The notes under the pieces were generated by a model, which was not told the DNA's origin, ran no database searches, and saw only the letters and a program-made list of their open reading frames with translations. Position numbers and translations under genes: made by a program. A stretch of DNA of 64,000 bases, from contig JALIGW010000003.1 of assembly GCA_023053685.1 (NCBI GenBank), positions 142,122,008 through 142,186,007 of the forward strand. Direction: 5' to 3'. Within the stretch, counting starts at the first letter, position 1; each line of letters begins with the position of its first letter. This stretch comes from Diadophis punctatus similis (lineage: Eukaryota; Chordata; Lepidosauria; Squamata; Dipsadidae). This document shows positions 22,885 to 34,331 of the stretch, one piece after another.

Positions 22885-23562
22885 TGGTGTTTCAAAAGAG
22901 TACAAAAAAGAAAGAAAGCCAGTTGCCTGATTAAAGTTCTTTCCAGTTTAAAAATCAGATAGTCTTTTATTATTGAAAATATTTCTATTATAACTTTAAT
23001 CCAGAGTTAGGAGACAGAGAAAGAAAAAACCATTTTTCCAAGTTAAAAGTTTCCATAAGAGAGAGAGAAAAAAAAAAAAAAAGCCTCTGGGGAAACGAAA
23101 GTCACTTTCACTTCTCAATCGCCATATTGTTACTCTGTTTCCTTTGTTCCCTTGCCGAAGTGAAAGCTTACCCAGGAGTTGAAAAAAAAAGGAAAAAAAG
23201 AGGTTTCAGTACTTGCCCATCTCACGCCTGTTTCTCTCTGTCTGCTTCTATAGTTTAAATGTAGTTATAAATCCCATTTTTGAAGCAGCGGCTGGTCACT
23301 CCATCTAGCTCTGCAGAGGCAGAGGTTTCCGGATCTTCGGAGCTGGAGACAGGCTGCATGGGGAGCTCTCCCTTCGCGCCCTGCCAGATGGCTCCTAAGG
23401 CGCTGGGGGGGCTCTACCCCTCCTGTCAGGCTCTCATCTCTCCCCTTTGCCTGGGGAAGAGATTTTAAAGCCGCCAGACAGCTGTTCTGGCGGCTTTTAA
23501 CAAAGATCGGAAAGGCATCCAACGAGGGATGTCTGCGATGAAGCGCTCCAAAACCGGAAGTC
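22885..23562 (-). promoter_or_regulatory. 5' UTR / internal promoter of the half-L1
   Basis: The first bases of the element on its own strand are acttccggttttggagcgc, which contain a consensus ETS/GABP site (ccggaagt on + at 23555-23562). A stem-loop with a roughly 14-bp stem (aaagccgccaga / tctggcggcttt) lies at about 23464-23498. A YY1-type motif cgccatatt is on + at 23120-23128. The region is GC-rich in its 5' half and purine-rich nearer ORF1. A TTG-initiated 85-codon frame here is not considered real. Promoter function is inferred. Confidence 0.6.
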
Positions 23563-23578
23563 CTGGTAATGTCATTTT
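23563..23578. repeat. Target-site duplication of the half-L1, 5' side
   Basis: Identical 16-bp match to 21022-21037. Confidence 0.9.
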
Positions 23579-24657
23579 ATCACCAGCGTCTCAATTGTCT
23601 TTTGAAACACCAGGATTCTGAGTTCCAATCCTCAAATATTTCCTTTTTTGGGGGCTGCTATTGAGGGGAAAAAATCCTCTGTGGGAAAAGTCTTGCAGTA
23701 AAAACCATCCGCTTTGATGAACTACATCAGTGTTGGCGAATCTTTTCGGCACTGAGTGCCAAAACAGGAGTGTGCGTGCATGAGGGACCGCCGGAAACCG
23801 GAAGAGTAGTTCCCTGGTGCGTGCAGCGCTTCCAGTTTCCGGCATGCGCATGCATGCCAGTCACCTGGTCTTCCAGTTTCTAGCGAGTAGTTCCCCGGTG
23901 CGTGCAGCGCTTCCAGTTTCCGGCATGCGCATGCATGCCAGTCACCTGGTCTTCCAGTTTCTAGCGGGCATACACGCACAAAGACCAGCTGGCTGGCACG
24001 CATGCGCACGCAGGAAACCAGAAGCTCAGCTTCCTGGTGCGCTCATGTGCGCCAGAGAGCTGCTCTTCCGGTTTCCGGAGCTCCCACGCACGCAAAGACC
24101 AGCTAAAAGCTTTTCTGTCTTCACACAAGTGGATTAAATTGGTTATTTCCATAACTATAATAGAATGTACATTGGCTAAAAATACATTGCAAGTTTAAAA
24201 ATAGCATTCTTCCACCTTCCATGCCACATTAAAAGTATACACAAATGACTTCTTTAGGTTAAAAGCTGTTCTTAGCTTTTGAAATTGCTGTTTGTCATTA
24301 AGAACTAGACTGCAGACTTCTAAGGCAAGCGGCTTTAATTGCTTAACAAAGACAACTGTGCATTAGAGAGAATTATCCTGCAATAAAAAATAAGCCTTAA
24401 ATTATGGGATTCATATTTAATGGCTGGTCATTTATCCTGCTGGGATCAAAAGCAAACCCAATATATCTTCTCAGTTCATCTTGTCATGAGCCTCTCGCTT
24501 ATCTATCCCAAAACGCTTTTAAGATCTGAGGCCATCCATGAGTTATACAGGACTGTTAGCAGAAGGCAAATTCCCAGGATATGTTGTGGCAGGAATTTTT
24601 GGTCTTATTCAGCTTCCCTAGCATATTCTAATATGCTGTTTTCTCAATGAGGAACGA
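23579..24657. other. Flank and anonymous DNA around the truncated hAT element
   Basis: Apart from 23728-24100, nothing is recognised here. Confidence 0.4.
23728..24100 (+). mobile_element. Truncated hAT-type element with internal 81-bp tandem duplication
   Basis: The left terminus cagtgttggcgaatctttt followed by ggcactgagtgccaaaa belongs to the gtggtggcgaacc family (40471, 62665). No matching right terminus is present. An 81-bp GC-rich unit starting gagtagttccc is repeated at 23804-23884 and 23885-23965 with only one or two differences. Confidence 0.65.
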
Positions 24658-24897
24658 GATGGCGAGATGGTGCAGTGGTTAAATGCAGCACTGCAGGCTA
24701 CTGCTAGTTCAGCAGTTCAGCTGTTCAAATCTCACCGGCTCAAGGTTGACTCAGCCTTCCATCCTTCCGAGGTGGGTAAAATGAGGACCCAAATTGTTGG
24801 GGGCAATATGCTGAACTCTGTAAACCGCTTAGAGAGGGCTGTAAAGCACTATGAAGCGGTATATAAGTCTAAGTGCTATTGCTATTGCTATTGCTAA
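24658..24897 (+). mobile_element. tRNA-derived squamate SINE with (ATTGCT)n tail
   Basis: It has a perfect A box tggtgcagtgg at 24668-24678 and a perfect B box gttcaaatc at 24723-24731. The conserved body contains ttgggggcaatatgctgaac and aagcactatgaagcggtata, and the 3' tail is attgct repeats. Two other copies lie at 33386-33625 (-) and 50930-51172 (+). This is a pol III retroposon, not a tRNA gene. Confidence 0.88.
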
Positions 24898-25289
24898 CTG
24901 AAGATCTTTCTAGAAGTCCTTGTTGCAATAACCCCATTCAGTATTAAAAGTGGCATATCCATTAATGAATCTGAGGATTCTTTTTAGGGTGGAGTAACTG
25001 AGCCAAAATATGACACTATATCCAGGTTTGGCTTTATTGGATTGGGAGAGGGAACATAAGTAAAGAAAAGTATGGCATATCACAGTGCAACCTTCAGGCG
25101 GTCCAAACAGTAAAGGACCCAGAAAGTTGCCTGCTGTTACGCACACTTTTCTCTCCCAGGGAAGTCAAAAAATTAAACTATGCTTCAGAAAAAAATGTAA
25201 AATATCAGCCTTTTAAAATTCATTCAATGCTAAATAAGTAAATATGAAAGCCAAGCGCTCTCCAACAGTTGTGTTCAATTGTTTACTTT
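24898..25289. other. Anonymous sequence
   Basis: Nothing recognised. Confidence 0.4.
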
Positions 25290-25428
25290 TTTTGCTTACT
25301 TGAACCCTATGACAATCATTCTTGACAAATGTATCTTTTCTTTTATGTACACTGAGAGCATACACACCAAAGACAAATTCCTTGTGTGTCCAATCACACT
25401 TGGCCAATAAAGAATTCTATTCTATTCT
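25290..25428 (+). mobile_element. CR1/L3-type snake LINE 3' tail with ATTCT repeats
   Basis: The sequence runs cttgaaccctatgacaatca, then tacactgagagcatacacac, ccaatcacacttggccaata and aagaattctattctattc. This is the 3' UTR of the LINE whose C-terminus is seen at 26943-27532. It is extremely 5'-truncated. The ATTCT repeats at the tail are the AGAAT microsatellite seeding known for snake LINEs. Confidence 0.8.
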
Positions 25429-25430
25429 AA

Positions 25431-26829
25431 TTACAATTCTTCTATCATTACCTGGGAAAGCCTAAAATTAACATTTAGAAATTAGTGTTCCTGAAACTTC
25501 TGCTTCATTGTCCTCACACTGAAAGTTTTTCCCATTGCTGAGTGGTTTCCTCCCATCTGTGAGCAGGAGGAACAGACTGACTCTCTTCTGCCTTATAGCC
25601 AGAGAAGAGTTGCTCTTTTCCTGTATTGGGAAGGTCACCCTTTTTCTATCTCCTCAACTTTACCAGCCAGCACACTTCAGTGACTGGCAATTTTTTTAGT
25701 AGTTTTCTAGACACATAAGTTTAGCCATCTTCCGAGGCTGCCCATTCACCTGGTACATCTCTCATCCTAATGATCCCTAATAAAGTTTGGGGAAGTGGTA
25801 GGAAAAGTGGAAGAGGAGGTTCCTGAGCTGCCAAATCTTTGGGTTAGGCCTTCTGCTCAGAGATAGGTAAACCATGTCAGATAGTTAAATGTATTATGAA
25901 ATAACTGGCAATTAAAACAATAGTTGTTAGGTCCAATAGGAGGACTATACAAACGTTTTCACCCACTCTCTCACATATCAATTGGCTAACCTCAATTTGG
26001 ACTCACAAACAATTTGGACTCACAAATCCTACATGCACTAAAGTAAGAGCTAGGGCAGATTCAAGAACCATCCCTTGGAAATGGGCAGCCTATGATTTAA
26101 AGGTAAACCATGGCTGTGGAAATATTGTGGGGCCTGTGCTTGCTTGAAACCTGTCTGGGAGCTCACAGAAAGTGTTATCAAACATCTGAACATAATTGGC
26201 ATGGAAAATTGGATACTGTAAATTTACTTCCAGAACTTTTGCCCTGGCACTGACCATCATGGTTGAAAGCTCTCCTTTTGGGAGCCACTGAAGAAATCCT
26301 TCTGCTGCCTCTATCAAGTCTTCCCCTTTGTATCACAGAAAATTTAAAGCACCCATCAAGTCTCCCTGACCTGATCAATCTGAAGCTTGTGTGGCACTCA
26401 CATGTTTTGAAAAAAAAATGAGGGATTGTAGGAAGTTAATACCCACCCCCTCCTGGAAGGGTGAAATACCCTGGGAAATATTAAAAGGCTGAATATTATA
26501 TACAGTAGAATATCCCTGGAAACCTGCTTCTAAGCAGACAAAAGACTCATCTTATGCGCCAGCTCATTCCCCCCACCTAGCCTGAAACAGTATTTTTACA
26601 TTACAAACAGGAAAGGAATCACAAAGCCTTTTCATTCACCACATGGGACCTGGTAAAATTCCATCCCAACCACGCACCTGGGATTCAGGACAGCCCACAA
26701 GAGATGCCCCAGAATGCCCTGTGAATCTTGACAGCCAATAGGATAGATTTCTGTATAGGAAGAGGAAACAGTTGGGGAGGGACCCCAAGAGAGAGTATAA
26801 AGCAAGGAACTCCAAGCATCTTTTCCTTC
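25431..26829. other. Anonymous sequence
   Basis: No family was recognised. A reverse-strand frame at 26090-26317 is open for 75 codons but shows no recognisable domain. Confidence 0.4.
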
Positions 26830-26837
26830 CTTTTTCT

Positions 26838-26942
26838 GTATCTTTTCTTTTATGTACACTGAGAGCATATGCACCAAAGACAAATTCCTTGTGTGTCCAA
26901 TCACACTTGGCCAATAAAGAATTCTATTCTATTCTATTCTAT
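26838..26942 (+). mobile_element. CR1/L3-type LINE 3' tail, first of two in tandem
   Basis: The terminal ~100 bp of the family (tacactgagagcatatgcac to the ATTCT repeats) directly abuts a second, longer copy of the same LINE. Confidence 0.8.
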
Positions 26943-27532
26943 AACTGTCTGGTTTGGTTCTGCAACCCAACAAGACAGACACAGACTTCAGAGGATAATC
27001 AGAACTGCAGAAAAAACAATTACTGCCAACCTGCCTTCCATTGAGGACCTGTATACTGCACGAGTCAAAAGGAGGGCCGTGAAAATATTTACTGACCCCT
27101 CGCACCCTGGACATAAATTGTTTCAACTCCTACCCTCAAAACGTCGCTATAGAGCACTGCACACCAAGACAACTAGACACAAGAACAGTTTTTTCCCGAA
27201 CGCCATCACTCTGCTAAACAAATAATTCCTTCACCACTGTAAAACTATTCACTAGGCTGCATTACTATTACTATTAGTTTTTCTCATCGTTCCTATCACC
27301 CATCTCCTCCCACTTATGACTGTATGACTGTAACTTGTTGCTTGTATCCTTACGATTATTTCATATTGATTGTTTCCTGATTGCTTACTTGAACCCTATG
27401 ACAACCATTCTTGACAAATGTATCTTTTCTTTTATGTACACTGAGAGCATATGCACCAAAAACAAATTCCTTGTGTGTCCAATCACACTTGGCCAATAAA
27501 GAATTCTATTCTATTCTATCTATTCTATCAGA
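26943..27532 (+). mobile_element. CR1/L3-type snake LINE, ORF2 C-terminus and complete 3' UTR
   Basis: About 95 codons of the ORF2 C-terminus are open: TVWFGSATQQDRHRLQRII, LPSIEDLYTARVKRRAVKIF, DPSHPGHKLFQLLPSKRRYR and a terminal NAITLLNK before the stop at about 27223. A 280-bp 3' UTR ends ccaataaagaattctattct with ATTCT repeats. It is 5'-truncated downstream of the RT domain. It starts right at the repeat tail of the preceding copy, as if inserted into it. Confidence 0.82.
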
Positions 27533-30500
27533 TCTTGCCCCCCCCAAAAAAGCACTACATAGTTGTTCATAAAGCAAACTGAACAATTGGGCAGACCCGA
27601 ATATTCAAATTTGAGATCAACTCAACTGTTGTGTATAGTATGATAAAACAAACTCTTCCAAGCAGAACAACCTTGGAAGAGAGTGCCCAAGGACCAGAGT
27701 AAGGGATAAACCTGCACCAGTCTAAAGCGGTCAACAGGAACTAACTTGATCTCAGTCTCACCCCCTACCCAAAAATTATCTCACAATGCCACCCAAAAAA
27801 AGGGTTGGTGAAGCATGTTAGATTGTATCTATGGTAAAACTGCTACCAGTTGTTGGCTGCCTTATGAAGAAAGCACTGTTTTTAATATTGAACAGCCTCC
27901 TTCATGATGGGTTGAGACAAACAGAAGACAACAACATGGAGACATATCAAAAAAATATGCAAATTGCTGAAGCATGTTAGTGTCATGGTTAGGCACAAGT
28001 GGGCAAGGTGCTGAGACAATGGCGAATGGCATAATAATGCTCATTTCCAGTGAATACTGACTTCATCAGTTGCACTTGGCCTAGATCACCTCTGTACATG
28101 GTATCATGATCAGCCCAAAAAAATAGGAATGACTTTTTAGCATGTCATTCAAAGAATGTTTAACTTATTGCTCCCTTTCCAAGCCAATGTCCCCTAAATT
28201 GAGACATTTCTGATGATGAATACTAGAGCTTTTTTATCTTTTTTAAAATCTTTTTTTAATCAATCAGGATCCCCAACCTGAATAACATGCAAAAAGAAGA
28301 TCTTGGTAACACAATAATAGTAATGAGAAAAGCTAAATAAGAATTAAGGAATTGTATGTACCCATACCAACCTCATTCATAGTTAAGGACCTGACTCTTC
28401 ATTACATACAGAGTTGATAATTCTGAATTTAAAGAGAACAAAAGTGAAGTTTTTTAGAAACTTATATTTTGTACATATACTGGGAATGTCTTCATGGTAT
28501 AGTTTTATTTCCATAGTTTGTAATGTGGTGTTTTTACATTTGAACTTTAAGCTATGTTGGGAAGATAAATATCCAACAATTTTGCAAGCAGTTTTTGTTC
28601 CCAAATTGGAAAAATTATGCCATATGGTGGAATTTGATTCTGATTTCTGAGTACTACCTACAAATATCTATCTTTAAATGTGTACACATCCTGCTAGTCT
28701 GTGACCTGTTTGGCATAGAAATAATTCTTTACAGTATATAAATTCACTTAGGTTGTGTATTATTATTATTATTAGCTTTTTTAAAGAAAGAACAAGGTAT
28801 TTTTCTTTCAGAAGGTCTTTTGTGGCTGGGAAACTATTTCATTGTTGCTATGATTTTTATTAGAGGTGCTCCATAGGTGAAATCCTTTTAGAACAGTTTT
28901 GCAAACCACATTCCCTTTTAAGAAATAAAATGTATTCATTTAAAATATTAATATTCTACCTCAAGGTTCAGAGATCTTTGCGTTTGCTTGCTTTTTTATT
29001 CCAACTACCGGTAAGTATCAATTATGACTCTATAACATACAAAGGGTGCAATCTTATATATACATGTACTTATGAGTTATACAGCACAGCACTGAATTTG
29101 GTGGCTTGACTATGAAATATTGTGAAAGAATAGTTCCACATGCCACAGAGATTGTGATTCATGAATAAGGTAATGAAAGGAGAACATGATTTTCACTAGT
29201 TTTTTCTACCCTAAACAGCCCACTGCATTATCCAAATAATTCCCAATATTTGAGACAAGTTTTTGGTGGTTTAGAGGGCTGTAGGAAATCAAATAATGAA
29301 TTAATATTAATTTATCCCATAGCTCAACTTCCATCAATGATACATTATTTAGGACTCCCAGATAATATTATATTTATTTACACTAAGAATTATGCTGATA
29401 TTCTTTTCATGGTATTTTTATTTGTAGATGTCTCTTCCAAATAAATGCATGTATATTTAAATGCATACTATAGCAATGAACTAGAAATCATAACTGTAAC
29501 AAAATGCTATTGCTGTGTCACTGAGTAAGCATGATAATGCATAAAGTATCTAATAATACTGAATAGATCTGAGTTCAAATGCCTGCTAAGCCATGAAATT
29601 CTTTTGAAGAGTTGGAGCCAATTTATATGCATCCAACTTCATCACAGAGATTCAAATGCTTTTCATACAAATTATTTAAATACCCTTTCTCCTTTAACAG
29701 TCCAACAAGACATTCAAAGTGGAAAGTTTTTTCATGTTACAGCAAATATTTTTTCCTATATTAAAAATGAAATTATATTGATTTGTAAAATTTGGGACAC
29801 TTTTATATTACTCTCTGATTGAAATAGAAAACAACATACATTAAAAAAAACCAAGGAAAGAGAGTGTTATTATAGTAAAGTACCTACTCTTTGAGTGAAG
29901 TCAACTTTTTGGGGAGGTAATTTTAATCTTATTTCTGGAACGGAAACTAAATTTAATTTCACTAATTTTGTATCAGATAAGGGAATATTATTAACAAAGA
30001 CAAACATTTAAGGACAGTTCTTATGATGATACTGGCACTCTTTACATACGAGTTTCATAAGATAAGTTATTTCACAAGAAGCTGTTTTAAGTTAAAAACT
30101 CTCTTAACTTGATTAGAACTTGGTAAAGACGATACAGCTATGAATAGCAAACATGAAATACTACACATTCTGAACTTGAATAAGAAACTGACTTTCACAT
30201 CTATAAACATCAGGTCTTATTGTTAGAAAGAGATCAGGCATTATTTATCACTTAAATTGTAAACAAAAGTTTATTATTAGGCATCAAGAACTTCACGGTA
30301 TGCAATAGATCTCCTAGAGAGATGGAAGCTTAAATTCCATCACTGTACATAGTACAATGAACATAACTTATGCTTCCTGAAAATATCATTATAAACACTA
30401 TATATAATATATAAAGTATTTGGGTATCTTATTATTTATTTAAGTAAAGCTTGCTTACTGATTTGTTCTAAACTTCATACATTTTACTTAGCATATGTTT

Positions 30501-31158
30501 AAGATAAAATTGTATTAAATACAAAGAGGTTCATTTAAAAAGGAAAAAAATAGTATTGGAATGCTCTAGCCAAATGTATATGAACCTTAGATCAGTTATA
30601 CTATGCATCCTTCCAAAAAAGTGAAATCCACCAATTTCTTATTAGGGAAGAGCCACTGACTAAACATTTTTAGAACTGAGCATTAATATCACAATTAAAT
30701 AAATTAAATTACACTATATCACAGGTCTAGGAAAATATATTTGCATATGGATAATCTTTCAAAACAGTCAAGCTGGATCAATTTTTTAATGTTATCGACT
30801 AGTGGTCCGAATAGCTATTACTCCAGCAGCAGGATCTAGTTGGTATTTTACTCTGTGCCTCAACATATGACTGTAATTGATACTCCCATATCCAAATTAT
30901 AGTGCCATAGACTTACTATGCCACACATTACAATCATAATTGCACATATTTTGCTCTGGCAATTTAAAAGATAGTTTAATAAAACAGGAACTGGGGTTTT
31001 GAAACAAAATGGAAAACTAAATTATTTCACTTTTTCCCCCTGATGTATTTTTATAGTCTGCTTTACAAAGTGGGAGTACAAATACAGCAATTAACAGTTA
31101 AGACGAGAGTGCTCTTCTGAAGTTTGCTTTGCTCTTGCTTAATGGAATATAGAAGTTA
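27533..31158. other. 3.6 kb of anonymous, mostly AT-rich DNA
   Basis: No transposon termini, LINE text, RNA genes or coding region were recognised. This is the longest repeat-poor stretch and lies immediately beside the CpG-rich block at 31.16-32.23 kb. It is therefore the best place to look for conserved host non-coding or exonic sequence. Confidence 0.5.
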
Positions 31159-32225
31159 ATGGGAAGAGACAGTTGCCCAAAATACGACGTGACAGTTCAA
31201 ATGATGCAAGCCATTTACTTAATGGAGGAATTCATGAGGATGGAGGAAAGCGGATGGAGTGCCCGCAACCTTATTTATCAAGGAAACGGTCGCCTTTCTA
31301 ACCCTGTTGCTATAGGAAGAAGCCATAGGTTCGAGTCTTCACAAGTTAAAACCACCTCGAGGCGGTATAACCAACTCTTCTGCAGCCACTACAGACAGCA
31401 GCCATACAAGCAGGTGCATACCGAGCGCGCAAATGGAAGAGCGTTTTGCTAAGGGAATTCACGCTCCACGCAGCAATCCTATCCTGTACCTACGTACTTT
31501 CTCTGGCTCGTAACTTGCTCAATAGGCTTACGCATGCATAAAGTTGGAGTTGCTAAATAATCATCCTCGTCCGATCCGTTCAGCTCTACGGCCCCGATTC
31601 TTCTGCTCAGGTGGATCCACTTGCAGTCCCCACCCAAACTTTCCCCTTGTTCACCTCTAGTTTTCTACTTATCCTTGCCTTCCGCCGCCCTCGAGAGCTC
31701 GCTTGCATTTGCCGGGGAGCCTCAACACCCACCTCGGTGTTTCTCTTTGGCGCTGCGGATGGAAGGCAAGGGGTCGCGGGGAAGACGGCGCCTTTCCCTC
31801 TTCTCCGATGCTTCAGCTCCGGAGACTGGGCGGCGCGCTTGCACCAAGCGCTTCCTCCCCGCTCGCTTCGCCCAAAAAAGAAGCTCCCGAGCGCTACGAG
31901 CAGCAGAACCGGCAGCCAGGCAGCCGCGAAATGAGGCGGGTGGGAAGAATCCCGCCCCGCTCAGCCTCGCCTCAGGCACCGCCTTCCGCGCCCCCTCGCG
32001 CCGCCAAAACCCAAGAAGAAGAAGAAGAAAAACCGCAGCCGGTCTGGCTGCCCCTCAGGCTGCGCCTTTCTTTGGCCTCAGAGAAGTACCTGAGCTCCAC
32101 CTTTGGGTGCGAAGGGGTCGAGGGCCGCCTCAGGGACCGCCAAGTCTTGGCTAGCTCGGAGGCGAAAGAGCGGGGCATTGTGGAGGTGGCCCGGGCCCAT
32201 CCTAAACTTTCGGGGCATGAGGTAG
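31159..32225. promoter_or_regulatory. CpG island, probable host promoter / first exon
   Basis: About 1 kb of CpG-dense DNA (gcgccttt, ggcggcgcgc, cgcgccccctcgcgccgcc) stands alone in AT-rich surroundings. It shows no repeat termini or palindrome, unlike the GC-rich MITEs here. Overlapping open frames on both strands are expected from GC content, and several begin at TTG or CTG. On the reverse strand an ATG frame from 32178 (MPRSFASELAKTWRSLRR) reaches a good splice-donor match (cag|gtactt, near 32096) after about 28 codons. This could be exon 1 of an unidentified gene. Orientation and gene identity are unknown. Confidence 0.55.
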
Positions 32226-33385
32226 ATAATAGCAGCCTAACACTTTTCTTCCCTCACGACATTTAATTCGGACCGGATTCTTTTTTTTTCCCACATTCAC
32301 TTCATAACGGTGAACGGCTTTTCTGTTCATTTCACAACCCATGCACACAATTCAGCGGGCCTAGTTCCTTAGATTTTGCACCCTGCCATCAAAAGGAAGC
32401 TCAAGATAAAGAGTTCATCTTGGGGGGAATCTGTAGGTAAGAGACAAGTGAACTGCAAGTTGTTACTTCAGACAAGACACATGGAATATTCTGAAATAGA
32501 AACAATTCAAAAGAATGAGACCTAAAATAAAAGTAATCATAGCAGTATGACCTTCCACAATTAACATTAACCATTTTAGTATCTTGGAGTTAATGGGGAG
32601 GGGTGTTAGGCATGCATGCATTTGGCCATTGGTCCATGGCTATTTGTTGCCATGGTTGGGTCGGTTTCAGATGTGACTGCAAAGGTCCCTGTGGGCTTCT
32701 TGGCAAGATTTTTGGAAGTGGCTTGGCCTTATCTTTCCCAGATTGAGAGACAGTGATGGACGGACGGATAGATGGATGGAAGGAAGAAAAAGGAAGGAAG
32801 GAAGGAAGGAAGGGTCCTTACTATGAAATAATGGCATTATAAAAGTGCAGTGCTACTGGCTTTTTTTCCCTTTTTTGCCTGCCAGTGAGTTTTGTGCACC
32901 AATCAATTATATCAACTTATTTCATCTTGTACTTTCCCACCAAAAGAGTTAGTACCAAGGTTCTCCATCAATGGTTAACAGTTATCTCTCTGACTCTTAT
33001 GTGCCCATGCTATAATCACAACCAAGGATATTACACCAATCAATTACTTCTGTAGTGAACAAAAACTTGGATGTGAGATTTAACACTAGTAGCAGACAAA
33101 AAAGGAACAAGAGCTTTCCCATTCAAAGAATGGGAATTGCATGTTTAACAGGCTTAGCTGTTTGATTATTTAAATTGATGAATCGGAACCATATATAACA
33201 TTTTAAAATTGCTGCAGAGTGTATAAAACTATTGAACAAAAAGGTTTCTGTCTTAGAAATTAACCTTAATAATAATACTTTAAAAATATTTTAACTATCT
33301 TTTCTAGAAGGTGTTTATCTCTATCATATTCTTTAAAATCCAATTTCACTATATTTTCATATCTTTCAACTCTATATAGATATTT
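32226..33385. other. Anonymous sequence with a GGAA-type simple repeat
   Basis: A GGAC/GGAT/GGAA tetranucleotide cluster is at 32757-32812. Nothing else is recognised. Confidence 0.45.
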
Positions 33386-33625
33386 AACAATAGCACTTAG
33401 CACTTAGACTTACATACCGCTTCATAGTGCTTTACAGCCCTCTCTAAACGGTTTACAGAGTTCAGCATATTGCCCCCAACAATCTGGGTCCTCATTTTAC
33501 CGACCTCAGAAGGATGGAAAGCTGAGTCAACCTTGAGCCGGTGAGATTTGAACAGCTGAACTGCTGAACTAGCAGTCAGCTGAACTTGCAGTGCTGCTTT
33601 TAACCACTGCACTACCTCAGCTCCA
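33386..33625 (-). mobile_element. tRNA-derived squamate SINE, reverse orientation
   Basis: On the reverse strand the A box is tagtgcagtgg (complement of 33604-33614) and the B box gttcaaatc (complement of 33544-33552). The body matches the copy at 24658. The tail at the left end reads caatagcacttagcactta on +. Confidence 0.85.
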
Positions 33626-33688
33626 TATTTGATATATGTACTTCAGTATTTCTATAGATATTTGATATATCAAAGCTATTGACTGGAG

Positions 33689-33690
<2 letters not shown>

Positions 33691-33729
<39 letters not shown>
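33691..33729. repeat. (AC)n microsatellite
   Basis: Nineteen or so AC dinucleotides without interruption. Confidence 0.95.
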
Positions 33730-33730
<1 letters not shown>

Positions 33731-34323
33731 TTTTGTTTATTTCTGGCAAGGTTAGGGGGAAAAGGAATGAATGGGTCAACTTGTCATGTCTCTAGACTGC
33801 ATAGCCATCAACTTACACTATTATTTTTCTTTTTGTATTTTAGCATTTTAATTGCCAGAAAGAAAACACAGGGTGTGAGAGTCTTGTCTGTCACACACAA
33901 GCATTGGGATCAATTGCAGGTGTAATGCTCCTTAAAAGAATGGTAGGAGCATATAACTACCAAGCCATTATCCCAATTAGAAATTAGAAGTTGGGGGCAG
34001 AGTATGAAATTCCAGAGGGCTTGGAGGAGAGAAGGTTGAAGACCTCTGGCCTTCTACTCTTACAGGGTCAACTGTTCTGCCAGAAGTTGAGTAATATTTG
34101 AAAATCAACTTTTTAATTAGAGATACATTTAATACATTTTATTTCATTCTCCTATTGTAGAGCTTTGATTTGAACTGTCTATGGATATTCATTATTATTC
34201 ACAATTAGCTTTAATCTTCCAGTTTTGTAATGGAATACATGGGTGACCTTGAGGAACGGGGAGAAGAGATAGTGCCTAGGAAATGATCAGACAAGAGGGG
34301 CAGGAGCCGGCAGTCACTGAATG
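33730..34323. other. Anonymous sequence
   Basis: Nothing recognised. Confidence 0.4.
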
Positions 34324-34331
34324 GTCAGGGG

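Larger units (their letters stand above)
21038..23562 (-). mobile_element. Complete ORF1-only L1 element (half-L1, HAL1-like)
   Basis: This 2,525-bp reverse-strand retrotransposon is bounded by identical 16-bp TSDs (21022-21037 and 23563-23578), so both ends are genuine. In order it has a 678-bp GC-rich 5' UTR (22885-23562), one intact ORF for an L1 ORF1p (21814-22884) and a 776-bp 3' UTR. The 3' UTR contains AATAAA (complement of 21051-21056) shortly before the end. There is no endonuclease or reverse transcriptase sequence between ORF1 and the 3' end. In mammals, elements of this design (HAL1) move using L1 enzymes in trans. The same is inferred here. It could instead be a one-off internal deletion of a full L1, and only genome-wide copy comparison can separate the two. 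Confidence 0.85.

Noticed and set aside
22885..22905. N-terminal extension of the half-L1 ORF1 (7 residues)
   Set aside because: The upstream initiation codon is TTG. The first ATG at 22884 gives a normal ORF1p start.
24658..24740. Possible tRNA genes (also at 33550-33620 and 50930-51000)
   Set aside because: A and B boxes are perfect, but they are followed by a shared SINE body and tail and cannot form a proper cloverleaf with terminator.
26090..26317. 75-codon reverse frame
   Set aside because: No domain recognised, and the initiating context and flanks are unremarkable.
31611..32266. Three overlapping forward frames of 107-187 codons in the CpG island
   Set aside because: They overlap in different frames, several begin at non-ATG codons, and their composition is what GC-rich DNA yields. 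No domain is recognised.
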